This document shows positions 1 to 9,267 of a stretch of DNA of 64,000 nt, one piece after another. Within the stretch, counting starts at the first letter, position 1; each line of letters opens with the position of its first letter. The translations under genes and the position numbers were made by a program. The notes beneath the pieces are model-generated. The model ran no database searches. It was not told the origin of the DNA and saw nothing but the letters and a program-made list of their open reading frames with translations. Origin of the DNA: Planctomycetota bacterium (GTDB taxonomy: Bacteria; Planctomycetota; UBA1135; UBA2386); contig JADJWQ010000001.1 in assembly GCA_016716265.1 (NCBI GenBank), positions 868,001 through 932,000 of the forward strand. The letters run 5' to 3'.

Positions 1-2662
1 GGAACTCCGCGGTCCGGCGCTGCTGCGCAGCGACGTCTACCGCCTGCTGGCCGGCCAGCCGATGGGACTCGAGGAGTTGCGCCTCCGCCTCCGCGAACTC
101 ACCGATCGCGGTCAGACACCTGCCCAGGTTGCGACGGAACACCACGGTCCGCGGGTCCGCTCGCGCGCCGTCGGCCAGCGTGCGATCGAGAACGTGCCGC
201 AGGAGCTCCGCGGCCTCCGGCGCCCGGTCGAGGTCCAGGAGCAGCATCCCGAGGTTGTTCTCCAGGAGGAGCGTGGCGGGGTGGTCGCCCCCGAGCACCT
301 GCCGGCGGCGCTCCAGGACGTCCTGCATCAGCTCGAGCGCCGACTCGAGCTCGCCGGAATCGTGCAGCGCCGAGGCCAGGTTCAGTCTCGCGGTCCAGGT
401 GTGGGGATGGTCGGGACCGCGGGTCTGCTCCAGGAGTGCGACCGCTCTGCGACCGAGCCCCAGCGCCTCCTCGGTACGGCCGAGACGCAGGAGCAAGCTG
501 CAGTGATTGTTGAGCGCGGAGATCGTTTCCTCGTGCGACTCGCCCAGCAGCCGGACGCGATCGGCGAGGACCTTCTCGCTGAGCGGCAGCGCTTCGTCCG
601 GACGTCCCAGCGACGCCAGCAACGATGCCCGGCTCGCGCGGGCCGAAATCAGGGCCACGTGTTCCGGTCCCCAGACGCGCTCGCCGATGGCGATGACCTC
701 GGCGAGGAGTGCGTCCGCTTCGTCCAGACGGCCCAGCCCCGCGAGCGCCTGGGCCAGGTTGGCCCGCATCGTGAGGACGCTCGGATGGTCGCTCCCGTGG
801 CTGCGGGAGAGAACGTCGAGCGACTCCTCGATCAGGCTCGACGCCTCCTCGTACTTCATCCGGTCCAGCAACAGGACGCTCAGATGACCCATGGCCGTGA
901 GGGTCAGCTCTGCTTCGGGACCGATCACTTCCCGGCAAGACCGGACCAGCTCCCGAAACTGGCGCTCCGCCGAGTCCAGGTCGCCGCGGACATGGGTCAG
1001 GCTCGCCTGCACGTCGCGCGCAGCGAGGAGACTCGGGTGCTCCTCGCCGAGCTGCTGCGCCGACACCGTCAGCGAGCGCGCCGTGAGCCGTTCCGCATCC
1101 TCGATCCGATCGAGGTGCAGCAGCACGTTGGCCCATCGCGTGCGAGCGTCCGTCGTCTCCCGCGCGCTCTCGCCCAGCTCGTCCGCGTACAGGGACGTCG
1201 CGGCGCGGAGCTGCGCCTCCGCCGCTGCAAGATCCCCGAGCCCGAACCAGGTCCAGCCGATGATCGAGTGGAGCTCCGCGCGCGTCATCGGATCGCCGGC
1301 GAACGCCGTGTCGACGTCCCGCGCGTAGAACTCGAGGAGCTCGGTGGCGCCCGCCTGCCGGCCGAGGATGCCCGGCGCCGCGGCTCCGACCATCTTGCCC
1401 AGGTAGTCATTGAGCGCACGTGCCCGATCTCGCTCGTCCGCAGCGCGCATGAATCCGATCGAGGAGACGATCACTCCGGCCATCAGTGCGACGAGAAACG
1501 CGGCGAGCGCTGCCACCGGTCCCCGATGCCGGCGGGCGAACAGTCTGATCTGGTAGACGGTGGTCGGCGGGCGCGCGCTGATGGGCTCGTGGCGGAGATG
1601 GTGCCGGAGGTCCGCCGCCAGCTCCGACGCCGAGGCGTAGCGTCGCTCCTTCTCCTTCGACAGCGCCTTGCCGACGATGGTCTCGAGGTCGCCACGGAGC
1701 GACGGCACGATCGCACCGAGCGGTTCCGGATCCACCTCCTCGATCGTCCGCAGACTGTCGACCATCGACTTGCCGTCGAGGGGCAGCGGCAGGCGCCCCG
1801 CGAGCAGCTGGTACAGAATGACGCCGAGCGCATAGACGTCCGTCCGCGTGTCGATGCCGGCCGGATCGCCCAGCACCTGCTCCGGGCTCATGTAAGCGAG
1901 AGTCCCGAAGAGCTCCCCCGAGGAGGTCTGTGCCGTCAGCTGGGTGTCGGGGCCGATCGTCCTCGCGATTCCGAAGTCGAGGATCTTCGGCCGCCCCTCG
2001 TCGTCCACCAGCACGTTGCTCGGCTTGAGGTCGCAGTGGATGACGCCGCGCTGGTGAGCGTGCTGCACCCCGTCACAGATGTCCGCGATCAGCTCCAGCC
2101 GCCGCTCGCGCGACAATCGACGCTTCTCGACGTGTTCGGTCAGCGAGCATCCCTCGACATATTCCATCGCGAAGTACGGCAGCGCGGAGCCGGAGGCATC
2201 GGCGTGGATCTCCGCCTCGTAGACCTGTGCCACCGCCGGATGGTGCAGGCGACCGAGGATCTCCACCTCGCGTCGGAAGCGGCGCCGGGCGGCGGCGGAG
2301 AGGAAGGGAGCCCGAATGAGCTTCAGCGCCACCCTGCGTTGCGGCTGCTCCTGCAACGCTTCGTAGACGACCCCCATGCCGCCCTCGGCGATCAGGCGTC
2401 GAACGCGGTAGCGGCCGACCGAACTCCCGATCAGGGTGGCGCGCGCCTCGACGGCGACCGGGTCGAGGCCGTGAACGAGCGGCCTGTCCAGGATTCCCCC
2501 GACGTCGGCGGATGCGTCCAGGAGCTTCCGGACCCGGGCCAGCAGAGCGCCGTCCTCGCCGCAGCGATCCGCGACGTAGCGAGACCGGTCGACGAGGTCG
2601 AGTTCGAGCGCGTCGGCGACGATCTCCTTGATGCGAACCCAATCTGCGGAGGGGTCAGCCAT
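1..2662 (-). CDS. Serine/threonine protein kinase with C-terminal TPR-type region (partial, runs off left edge)
   Basis: The frame is open from an ATG at 2662 to the window edge, 887 codons with no stop. A Hanks-type kinase domain spans about residues 84-355: glycine-rich loop EGGMGVV, lysine in VALKLI (about 114), catalytic loop HCDLKPSN (209-216), DFG (229-231) and SPEQ. The usual HRD is HCD, so this is a non-RD kinase. A hydrophobic segment at about 382-403 suggests one membrane pass. The rest is rich in Ala/Leu helical repeats typical of TPR regions, probably outside the membrane. The ATG overlaps the end of the upstream sigma factor gene by 8 bases, so the two are very likely co-transcribed and act together. 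The C-terminus and the repeat number are not visible. Confidence 0.93.
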   Translation of the reverse strand, partial: MADPSADWVRIKEIVADALELDLVDRSRYVADRCGEDGALLARVRKLLDASADVGGILDRPLVHGLDPVAVEARATLIGSSVGRYRVRRLIAEGGMGVVYEALQEQPQRRVALKLIRAPFLSAAARRRFRREVEILGRLHHPAVAQVYEAEIHADASGSALPYFAMEYVEGCSLTEHVEKRRLSRERRLELIADICDGVQHAHQRGVIHCDLKPSNVLVDDEGRPKILDFGIARTIGPDTQLTAQTSSGELFGTLAYMSPEQVLGDPAGIDTRTDVYALGVILYQLLAGRLPLPLDGKSMVDSLRTIEEVDPEPLGAIVPSLRGDLETIVGKALSKEKERRYASASELAADLRHHLRHEPISARPPTTVYQIRLFARRHRGPVAALAAFLVALMAGVIVSSIGFMRAADERDRARALNDYLGKMVGAAAPGILGRQAGATELLEFYARDVDTAFAGDPMTRAELHSIIGWTWFGLGDLAAAEAQLRAATSLYADELGESARETTDARTRWANVLLHLDRIEDAERLTARSLTVSAQQLGEEHPSLLAARDVQASLTHVRGDLDSAERQFRELVRSCREVIGPEAELTLTAMGHLSVLLLDRMKYEEASSLIEESLDVLSRSHGSDHPSVLTMRANLAQALAGLGRLDEADALLAEVIAIGERVWGPEHVALISARASRASLLASLGRPDEALPLSEKVLADRVRLLGESHEETISALNNHCSLLLRLGRTEEALGLGRRAVALLEQTRGPDHPHTWTARLNLASALHDSGELESALELMQDVLERRRQVLGGDHPATLLLENNLGMLLLDLDRAPEAAELLRHVLDRTLADGARADPRTVVFRRNLGRCLTAIGEFAEAEAQLLESHRLAGQQAVDVAAQQRRTAEF

Positions 2663-3260
2663 CGCTCGTGCGGCCAGCGGGCGCGGGATCGTCAGGACCG
2701 GACAACCGCCCATGCAGCCAGGCCCGCGCGACGGCCCATTCCCGCTTCACGGTGCGCGGCGACAGGTCGAGCGCTGCGGCAGTGTCGGCGACGCTCAGGC
2801 CCGCGAAGTAGCGGAGCTTCACGATCGCTGCCATGCGCGCGTCGCGCTGTTCGAGCCGTAGAAGTGCCTCGTCGAGCGCCAGCAGATCCTCCGGCGTCGT
2901 CTCTGCTGCCGCGTCGATCTCCTCGAGCGGTAGGCGGTGCCGGTCGCCGCCACGCATCGGCCCGGCCACGCGCCGAGCCCTCTCGATCAGGATGCGTCGC
3001 ATCGCCTCGGCCGCCGCACCGAAGAAGTGCCTCCGGTCGCGCCACATCGCCCCCTGATCGGCCACGAGTCGCACGTATGCCTCGTGCACGAGTGCGGTCG
3101 GCTGCAGCGTGTGTCCTGCCGGCTCGCGCTGCATGCGGGCGCGGGCGAGCTGATGGAGCTCCCGGTAGAGCACGGTCATCAGCGCGTCGGCGGCCCGCTG
3201 CTCCCCGCGACCCAGCGCGGCGAGCAGCACCGTCACCTCGTTGCACCGTTCGTCGCTCAC
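2655..3260 (-). CDS. ECF-type RNA polymerase sigma factor
   Basis: This 201-residue protein looks like the planctomycete-type ECF sigma factors found beside Ser/Thr kinases. The sigma2 part includes YRELHQLAR and LVHEAYVRL at about residues 25-70. The sigma4 part has IVKLRYFAGLSVADTAAAL followed by the recognition helix SPRTVKREW near residues 145-180. The start is a GTG at 3260. The gene overlaps the downstream kinase by 8 bases. No anti-sigma factor is visible beside it, so control by the kinase is a reasonable inference from the gene order. Confidence 0.93.
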   Translation of the reverse strand: MSDERCNEVTVLLAALGRGEQRAADALMTVLYRELHQLARARMQREPAGHTLQPTALVHEAYVRLVADQGAMWRDRRHFFGAAAEAMRRILIERARRVAGPMRGGDRHRLPLEEIDAAAETTPEDLLALDEALLRLEQRDARMAAIVKLRYFAGLSVADTAAALDLSPRTVKREWAVARAWLHGRLSGPDDPAPAGRTSDG

Positions 3261-3528
3261 GTCGGCACCCGTCCGACCACCGGATCAGTCTATCTGTCGC
3301 GCGTCTATGGCGTCGCCAGATGGACTCGGATTGCGCTCGACCGGAGTCGCAGGGTCCCGCCGTGCACGGAATGCCGCGCCCCTCTCCGGTGGTGGCGGTC
3401 CGCGCCGGGAGACCCTCCGCCACGGCATGGCCGAGTCCGAGGTGTCGCGTTCGAAAGCGCGATCCGCCTGGCCCCGTTCGGTGCCCGCTCTCGCATGTCC
3501 TTCACGGAACAGCACCGGAGCAGCAACG

Positions 3529-4875
3529 ATGACCAGCGACCAGCCAGCACGACACCGGCCCGTTCTTCGAATCGTCCTCCTGTTCGCAGGGCTCGGGCTC
3601 AGCACGACCCTGGCGGCCGCCCCGGCACTCCAGGGATTCCCCGAGAGCCGCGGCGTTCGCCAGACGGCGCCGCTCCATCCGCTCTTCACCGGCGTTGCCG
3701 GTGCGGCCGACGCGCCCGCACCCGACTGGGTGCGCCCCGGCGCGAGGATCACCTTCCACTCGACCAGCGCGGCCACCAACGACGACGCCGGCCGGACCTC
3801 CTTGGAGCCCGATCCGAACGGCAGCTGGGTCGACGAGTCCGGCCAACGCTACTCCGAGTCGACCGTCGGACTGGGCGCCAGCGGCGCGGGCTACACGCAG
3901 ATCGACGTCGTCGCGGTCGGCGACGGGGTCGTCGTCCTCGACCTGCGGTTCTTCCTGCTCACCGACTCGGGGACGGGTCCGACCAAGCTCGGCTTCTTCT
4001 GGTCGGACGTCGTCCTACCGTCCGGATGCGAGTGGTGGGTCAACCCCGCGCTGCTACGGCGCTACGTCGGCACTCGTGCACAGGGCGTCAGCGTGCAGCG
4101 GATCGCCTACGAGCTGAACGGGCGTCGCTATCCGGCGATCTACATCCACACGAGGCTGCGGTCGGGATACGTCTCGTACGCCTACGACGAGGAGACGGGC
4201 GTCCTGCTCGGACAGACCGGGGCCTCGAGCGCAGTGCGCTCCGACCTCCTGCTCGAACAGGACGGCTGGGGCCAGGGCAGCACCAGGCGCGGCTCCGGAC
4301 GGAACATCGTCGTCCACCGGTTCGCGGGCTCCCGCTCCGTCGCCCTGCCATGGGCCGGCCAGCCGGCTCCCGATTGGGCGATGCGGCTTCGTGAGTTCCA
4401 ATACGAGGGCGCCGTGACGGCCTTCGCGCCCTCCATGCTCAGCCCCTTGCGCATGGCCGCCAGCAGCACGCTCCGTGTCCTGCGTCGCGGCACCGACTGG
4501 GTCGAGCTGGAGCAGACGTTGACGACCCACATGCCGGATCCGAACCTCACCGCTCCGCCCGCCAGGCTGGTCCGCGCGTCCGGGTCGAGCCAGATCGGCG
4601 GGCTCTGGGTGGCGCCCGCCGTGCTGCGCGACCTGCGCCAGGGGCAGATCATCGACAGCGACCCGATCACCGGAGGCCGTGTCTGCGTCGACCGGGTCGG
4701 ACAGGGCGCGGACGGCCGCTCCGTCGTCGTCCTGGTCGAGACCGCCCAGATCGGCCATCACGCCTACACCTACGACCGCGACAGCGGCATGCTGATCGGC
4801 GTGGCGAAGAGCGAGACCTTCGGTCTCACCGGGGCGCGGATCGATGCCGAGATCAGCCTGGTCAGCTACCGCTGA
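3529..4875 (+). CDS. Secreted protein of unknown function
   Basis: This is a 448-residue protein with an N-terminal export signal: Arg-rich start, then a hydrophobic run IVLLFAGLGLSTTLAAA. I chose the ATG at 3529 because it is preceded by GGAG and puts the signal peptide at the N-terminus; an open frame further upstream adds only Arg/Ser-rich sequence. The mature part has no family I recognise. It contains two similar beta-strand motifs, YDEETGVLLG (about residue 220) and YDRDSGMLIG (about 420), which hints at an internal duplication. It is divergent from the sigma/kinase pair and convergent with the next secreted protein, separated from it by a GC-rich hairpin. Confidence 0.75.
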   Translation: MTSDQPARHRPVLRIVLLFAGLGLSTTLAAAPALQGFPESRGVRQTAPLHPLFTGVAGAADAPAPDWVRPGARITFHSTSAATNDDAGRTSLEPDPNGSWVDESGQRYSESTVGLGASGAGYTQIDVVAVGDGVVVLDLRFFLLTDSGTGPTKLGFFWSDVVLPSGCEWWVNPALLRRYVGTRAQGVSVQRIAYELNGRRYPAIYIHTRLRSGYVSYAYDEETGVLLGQTGASSAVRSDLLLEQDGWGQGSTRRGSGRNIVVHRFAGSRSVALPWAGQPAPDWAMRLREFQYEGAVTAFAPSMLSPLRMAASSTLRVLRRGTDWVELEQTLTTHMPDPNLTAPPARLVRASGSSQIGGLWVAPAVLRDLRQGQIIDSDPITGGRVCVDRVGQGADGRSVVVLVETAQIGHHAYTYDRDSGMLIGVAKSETFGLTGARIDAEISLVSYR

Positions 4876-4950
4876 CTCGACCGCGTGAGCTGCCCGATCG
4901 CAGCGCGCTCGAGCTCCCGGCGCGTTGCGCCCGACCGTGACCGGCCTCGA

Positions 4951-4969
4951 CGACGCCGCGCGGGCGTCG
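4951..4969. terminator. GC-rich hairpin between convergent genes
   Basis: Perfect 7-bp inverted repeat CGACGCC / GGCGTCG with a 5-base loop, just after one stop codon and directly next to the stop of the facing gene. There is no clear T-tract, so factor-independent termination is only likely. Confidence 0.45.
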
Positions 4970-4970
4970 A

Positions 4971-6644
4971 TCAGTTCAGGTCGAGCAACATGTCGAGGCC
5001 GTTCGACGTCGCGATGCCGAGCGGGTTCGACGTCGGAGCTGTGCTGACCGCCTGCGCGTACAGGTGCTGGCCGGCCAGTGCGGTGTTCGACGGGATCGGC
5101 AGCGAGAAGCGCTGCGTCGCGCCGGTCACCATGAACCCGAACGCCGCCTCGATCGACGCGTTCTGATAGCACTTCGGTGCGCCGATCACGCCCAGGTCCA
5201 CCGGCGGGTTCACCCGCTGGATACCGAACGACATCGCCGCCAGCGACGCACCAGCCGGGAAGTCCCCGGCTTCCAGCGTGAAGCTCGCGCCGAGCTTCGG
5301 TCGGTTGACCGCGCCGAGCGACAGCGGTGCGGTATCGACGTCGGTCGCGAACGGCAGAGACGCCGAGATGTCGATGTCGCCGGGATCACGCGCATTGTTG
5401 CCCGGCGACCAGCCGACGATGCCATCCGCGTTCTGGCAGGCCTGATAGCGGTACTCGATGTGGTTGTCGGGGAAGATCGCGAGCTGGATGGTGTTGAGCG
5501 CTCCGAGGTTGCCGAACAGCGGCACCTGGTCCCAGGTGACGTAGAAGGCCGACGTCACCGGGTCCTGGTCGACGTGGACCGACCCGCCCGCGGACGGATC
5601 GAGGTCGTTCCACAGCGGTGCGAACCGCGGGCCGAAGGTCACCAGCCCGGCCCCTGAGCCGCGCGCGGACGTCGAGGTCTGTGCGGTGTCGAGATACACG
5701 AAGCCGTTCGAGCACACCAGGATGTCCGTCGCGCTACCGCCCGGGTAGCTCAGCGTGAACGGCAACGTGATCGGGGTGGTCAGCTCGTCGTCGCCGAGCG
5801 TGATCGAGACGGAGGTCGGCGTGAACCACGCGTTGGAGCCCCGCGCGACCACGTAGCCTCTACCGAGAGGGATCAGCGCGATGCTGTTCGGACTGCCCGG
5901 CCGCCCGGCGAGATCGAAGGCTCCCGGCGTGAAGGTCTCGTAGAAGCTCTGTGCCTTCGCGACACAGCCGTCGCCGTACGACGTCGCAGTGGCGGCGTTC
6001 GGCTGCCGCGTGTAGTCGAGCATCACGACGCAGGTGAAGTACGACAGCGCACCGGTCGCCGCTCCCGCGGTCGTCGTCGAGAGCCTGCGCGCGAGGTGCG
6101 ACGCATTGCTGGAGGACGCCATCGACGGCACGCCGGCGGGGATCGGAGCGTTGGGTGCATCGACGTCGATCACCAGGTCGAGGCCGCTCGTCGGGTCGTA
6201 GACGAACGGCGTCCCGAGCGGAATGTCGATGATGTAGGTATTGGGGCTCGGGTTGCCCGCCGCGGCCAGGCAGGTGATGGTGCCCGTGAACACCGTCGTG
6301 ACGTCGCCACCCACGTTGCTGGCGAACGCCATGCTCGGCGCGCTCCAGTCGCTCGGGCTGGACGACATCTGCACGGTCACGCCGGAGTACGTGTCGCCGC
6401 CGGCGCTGACCTGGCCGCCGGACGCGCGGTATTGCAGGCGATTGATGACGATCGGGTAGTTGATGCCCTGCGAGAGGAAGTGGCTCTCGTCGTAGAGCAT
6501 CTGGAACCGGAAGTTGGTGTTCCGCCAGCCGAGCGTGGTCGAGCCGGGGTTCGAGTTGGCCATCCCCGCGGGGACGACGATGGTCTGGGTCGAGGCCAGC
6601 GCGGCGACGGCCGCGATGCCGAGGCAGAGGTGGGGGAGCTTCAT
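4971..6644 (-). CDS. Large secreted protein with planctomycete-type C-terminal domain
   Basis: This 557-residue protein starts with a signal peptide (MKLPHLCLGIAAVAALAS). The body is Ser/Thr/Gly/Asn-rich and beta-strand-like, typical of extracellular proteins. Its middle (about residues 260-420) contains FTLSYPGGSATDILVCSNGF and APLWNDLDPSAGG, motifs I associate with nidogen-like extracellular domains; that assignment is tentative. The last ~110 residues (LGASFTLEA, DLGVIGAPKCY, IPSNTALAGQHLYAQA, SNGLDMLL) form a domain that also ends the protein encoded at 9473-11710. This suggests a shared surface or export module. No enzymatic motif was seen. Confidence 0.8.
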   Translation of the reverse strand: MKLPHLCLGIAAVAALASTQTIVVPAGMANSNPGSTTLGWRNTNFRFQMLYDESHFLSQGINYPIVINRLQYRASGGQVSAGGDTYSGVTVQMSSSPSDWSAPSMAFASNVGGDVTTVFTGTITCLAAAGNPSPNTYIIDIPLGTPFVYDPTSGLDLVIDVDAPNAPIPAGVPSMASSSNASHLARRLSTTTAGAATGALSYFTCVVMLDYTRQPNAATATSYGDGCVAKAQSFYETFTPGAFDLAGRPGSPNSIALIPLGRGYVVARGSNAWFTPTSVSITLGDDELTTPITLPFTLSYPGGSATDILVCSNGFVYLDTAQTSTSARGSGAGLVTFGPRFAPLWNDLDPSAGGSVHVDQDPVTSAFYVTWDQVPLFGNLGALNTIQLAIFPDNHIEYRYQACQNADGIVGWSPGNNARDPGDIDISASLPFATDVDTAPLSLGAVNRPKLGASFTLEAGDFPAGASLAAMSFGIQRVNPPVDLGVIGAPKCYQNASIEAAFGFMVTGATQRFSLPIPSNTALAGQHLYAQAVSTAPTSNPLGIATSNGLDMLLDLN

Positions 6645-6919
6645 CGAGGAGCGTGCTTCGGAGACACGACGGGCCGGGACGACCGGCCGAGACGCCGGCC
6701 GATCGGGCGTCCAGGATGATCACACGCACATCACCCCGTCCATCCGGGTGATCCGGGATCGCCGTGGGCGACGCGCGGGACGACGCGCGGTCGGACCTCG
6801 CGATCAACGCCCGCTTCCGCGCTGCGCAGGGCGCCGGCTGGACCGCTCCGATGTCACCGGACGAACGAGCGCGATCGGTCACCCGGCAACGACCCCACCG
6901 ACACCGCCCACCGATTGCG

Positions 6920-8851
6920 TCAATCCAGGCGGGCGTGGACCTTCACCGGGACCACGAACAGCCCGCACAGGAGCTGATCGACCTTCGCGGTGAGTTCGTC
7001 GCGCGTCAGTCCGTCGACGTGGACGGGGCCGACGTACGGCACGAAGATCGTGCCGTCGCGCTGCACCCGCTGTGGCTCGCACAGCAGCACGAGTTGCTCC
7101 GCGCCCGGTCGCGCCATGACAGCCGGATCGACCACGAAGCGCACGCGCACTCCCGGCCGCAGCGTCAGCGGCGGCAGCTCGTCCGGCAGCTCGGGCACGG
7201 TCACGACGTCGCCATTGCGAAGCTGCAGATTGTGGGTGGTGTCGCCCGTCGCGATCATGCGCCGGACGTCGACGACCACCGAGATCGGTGGGTCCGCGCG
7301 GTCGCGCGTGACGCGGACCGCTCCGAGATCGGCCGATCCGGTGAGCGGCAGCCGCGCGGTCAGCTCGAGGAGCGTCTGCCCGTCGCCGATCGGGACGAGG
7401 CCCGGCATCGTGACAGCACCGCGCACACGGATCGTCGGCCGGTCCGCAGCGGTCCCGTCCACCGGATCATGGCCCCCGACGTAGAGGCGTACGGCGTTCG
7501 GGCCGATCATCTCCCAGCGCACGTCGGTCAATGCGGTGATGACGTCGAGCACTCGGTGCACCGACGTCTCCGGCAGCGCCAGGTCCCGCAGCGCGTAGGC
7601 GTCCGGACCAGCATCGACGAGCGTCCGGTCGACGACGATGTTCAGACCTGCGGCCTGCGCCAACGTGTTCGCCCACTCGCCGATCGGCGCGCCGGCGACC
7701 GCGAAACGGATCTGGATCCGCTCGAGGCTCGCCAGCGGCGCCTGGGGCACGGCCGGAGCCTCCTGCCCCATCGCGAGCGGCAACGTCACGATGCCGAGCG
7801 CGAGCGTCAGCGCGCGAGCGGCGAACGAGGGACCGGGCGAACGATCGACGGTCATCACTTCCTCCAATCGGTGCTTCCACCCGGCCATCCGGCGGCGACG
7901 AGCGCGGACGGCAGGGCTCGCGAAGTCGGGCACCCGGCCATCGCAGGTCGCCGCGGCGAGCAGCGCATCCGCGTAGGCGCGGCGCACCGCCGGCTCCGTT
8001 CCGGCAGTGACGTAGGCATCGCACGCCCGCTCCTCGGCGGCGCGCAGCTGGCCACCGAGCCACCGGCAGAGCGGATGCCACCACAGCGCGACGCGGATCG
8101 CCGTCTCCACCCAGCGCAGCCACACGTCGCCCCGGCGCACGTGCGCGAGCTCGTGGGTCAGCACGGCGACGCGAGCGCGAGTGCCGAGGCGCGCGAACAG
8201 CGGCTCGGGCACGACCAGCGTGGCGCGTCGCCCGGCGACGAACACCAGCGGCGGAATCGACGCGCCGAGCACCAGCACGCGCGGCATCCGAAACAGACCG
8301 ACGCGTCGCATCGCGTCGCGCAGCTCGCGCTCCAACGTCTGGTCCGGCGCCCTCGCCATACGGAGCAGCCGGTGCATCCGCCGCACACGGCTCGCGACGA
8401 GCGACGCACCGATCAGCGCACCTGCCAGCCAGATCGCGACGCACACCGTCCACGGCGTCCAAGCGCGGGTCGCCCCGGATCCCTGTTCGGGCGCCGGAGC
8501 GCGCTGCGCTGGTGCGATATCGGCGTCCCGCAGGGTGACCAGCGGGCTGCGGTCGTCCGGCACAGCGATGCCGACGACGACCGACCCGCGCGGTGACGGC
8601 GACGCGACATCCCGGCAGGCGAGATCGAGCTGCCACAGCGGCGGTGTCACGAGCTTCAGCAGCGCCAGGACGAACACCATGTGCGCCGATGCGGGCCGGT
8701 GGGCGAGATGAGCGAGGCACCACCCGAGACCACCGAGAGCGCTCGCGACCAGGGTGTTCGAGACCAGGGTGTTCGAGACCAGGGTGTTCGAGACCAGGGT
8801 GTTCGAGACCAGGGTGTTCGAGACCAGCGCGGCGAGCAGCGGATCGCTCAT
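6920..8851 (-). CDS. BlaR1-like M56 membrane metallopeptidase fused to STN, SLBB and polysaccharide-export-like domains
   Basis: This is a 643-residue membrane protein. Hydrophobic segments lie at about 3-45, 55-75, 134-153 and 345-363. The M56 zinc site is present: HELAH at 233-237 and the downstream EE-ACD motif (273-278). After the last membrane segment, residues ~376-458 resemble an STN/secretin short N-terminal domain (GLNIVVDRTL). Residues ~473-555 resemble an SLBB beta-grasp (GAVTMPGLVPIGDGQTLLEL, LQLRNGDVVTVPE), and ~558-640 resemble a polysaccharide-export domain (RDGTIFVPYVGPVHVDGLT). Typical BlaR1 proteins carry a penicillin-binding sensor there instead. The gene overlaps the blaI-like gene by 4 bases, so sensing should lead to cleavage or release of that repressor. 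The N-terminus carries five LVSNT units encoded by a 15-bp tandem repeat. Confidence 0.88.
   Translation of the reverse strand: MSDPLLAALVSNTLVSNTLVSNTLVSNTLVSNTLVASALGGLGWCLAHLAHRPASAHMVFVLALLKLVTPPLWQLDLACRDVASPSPRGSVVVGIAVPDDRSPLVTLRDADIAPAQRAPAPEQGSGATRAWTPWTVCVAIWLAGALIGASLVASRVRRMHRLLRMARAPDQTLERELRDAMRRVGLFRMPRVLVLGASIPPLVFVAGRRATLVVPEPLFARLGTRARVAVLTHELAHVRRGDVWLRWVETAIRVALWWHPLCRWLGGQLRAAEERACDAYVTAGTEPAVRRAYADALLAAATCDGRVPDFASPAVRARRRRMAGWKHRLEEVMTVDRSPGPSFAARALTLALGIVTLPLAMGQEAPAVPQAPLASLERIQIRFAVAGAPIGEWANTLAQAAGLNIVVDRTLVDAGPDAYALRDLALPETSVHRVLDVITALTDVRWEMIGPNAVRLYVGGHDPVDGTAADRPTIRVRGAVTMPGLVPIGDGQTLLELTARLPLTGSADLGAVRVTRDRADPPISVVVDVRRMIATGDTTHNLQLRNGDVVTVPELPDELPPLTLRPGVRVRFVVDPAVMARPGAEQLVLLCEPQRVQRDGTIFVPYVGPVHVDGLTRDELTAKVDQLLCGLFVVPVKVHARLD
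8746..8820. repeat. 15-bp tandem repeat, five copies, inside the BlaR1-like gene
   Basis: The unit is AGACCAGGGTGTTCG on the plus strand. Four copies are identical (8761-8820) and the first (8746-8760) differs at one base. It encodes LVSNT repeated in the first hydrophobic segment. Because the unit is 15 bp, copy-number change would keep the frame. Confidence 0.97.
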
Positions 8852-9267
8852 CGCTCCCTCCGGCGCCGCGGACGCACAGCGCTCTGCTGCAACCGGTCGA
8901 GGAACGCTCGCAGTTCATCGCGCTCCGACGCTGACAGCTCCCGCGCCGCGAGGTGCGACAACAGCGGCGTGATCGACCCGTGGCACAGCTCGTCGACGAC
9001 GCGCGCGAGCCGCCGCGCGACGAGCGCATCGCGGTCGACGAGTGCGCGGAACCCGATCGGCGCCGTGTCGGGGACCCGCTCGACGCAGCCCTTCTCGCCG
9101 AGCCGCTGCAGCAGCTTCTGCACCGTCGCGTAGTGGGCCGCGGCGCCACCCGGGTACAGCCGATCGGCGAGGACGCGGACGGTCGTCTGCCCGAGCTCCC
9201 ACAGCGCCTCGAGCACCGCGAGCTCGGCGCCAGTGACGTCACGGTCGGGCTGGGGCTGACGAGACAT
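8848..9267 (-). CDS. BlaI/MecI-type transcriptional repressor
   Basis: This 139-residue protein has the compact BlaI layout: an N-terminal winged helix (GAELAVLEALWELGQTTVRV, then HYATVQKLLQRLGEKGCVER at about residues 50-70) and a C-terminal dimerisation and cleavage region. Family members bind dyad operators and are inactivated through a BlaR1 partner. Here the partner gene follows with a 4-base ATGA overlap. I chose the ATG at 9267 because the protein then begins just before the winged helix and the start lies inside an operator-like dyad. An open frame extends upstream but adds low-complexity Arg/Ser-rich sequence. Confidence 0.92.
   Translation of the reverse strand: MSRQPQPDRDVTGAELAVLEALWELGQTTVRVLADRLYPGGAAAHYATVQKLLQRLGEKGCVERVPDTAPIGFRALVDRDALVARRLARVVDELCHGSITPLLSHLAARELSASERDELRAFLDRLQQSAVRPRRRRER

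Noticed and set aside
62..3532. A 1156-codon open frame on the plus strand
   Set aside because: It is antisense to the kinase and sigma factor, is Arg/Ala/Gln-rich and shows no family motif. High GC makes such frames common.
8746..8820. Possible CRISPR array
   Set aside because: The repeats are 15 bp, contiguous and without spacers, and no cas gene is present in the window.
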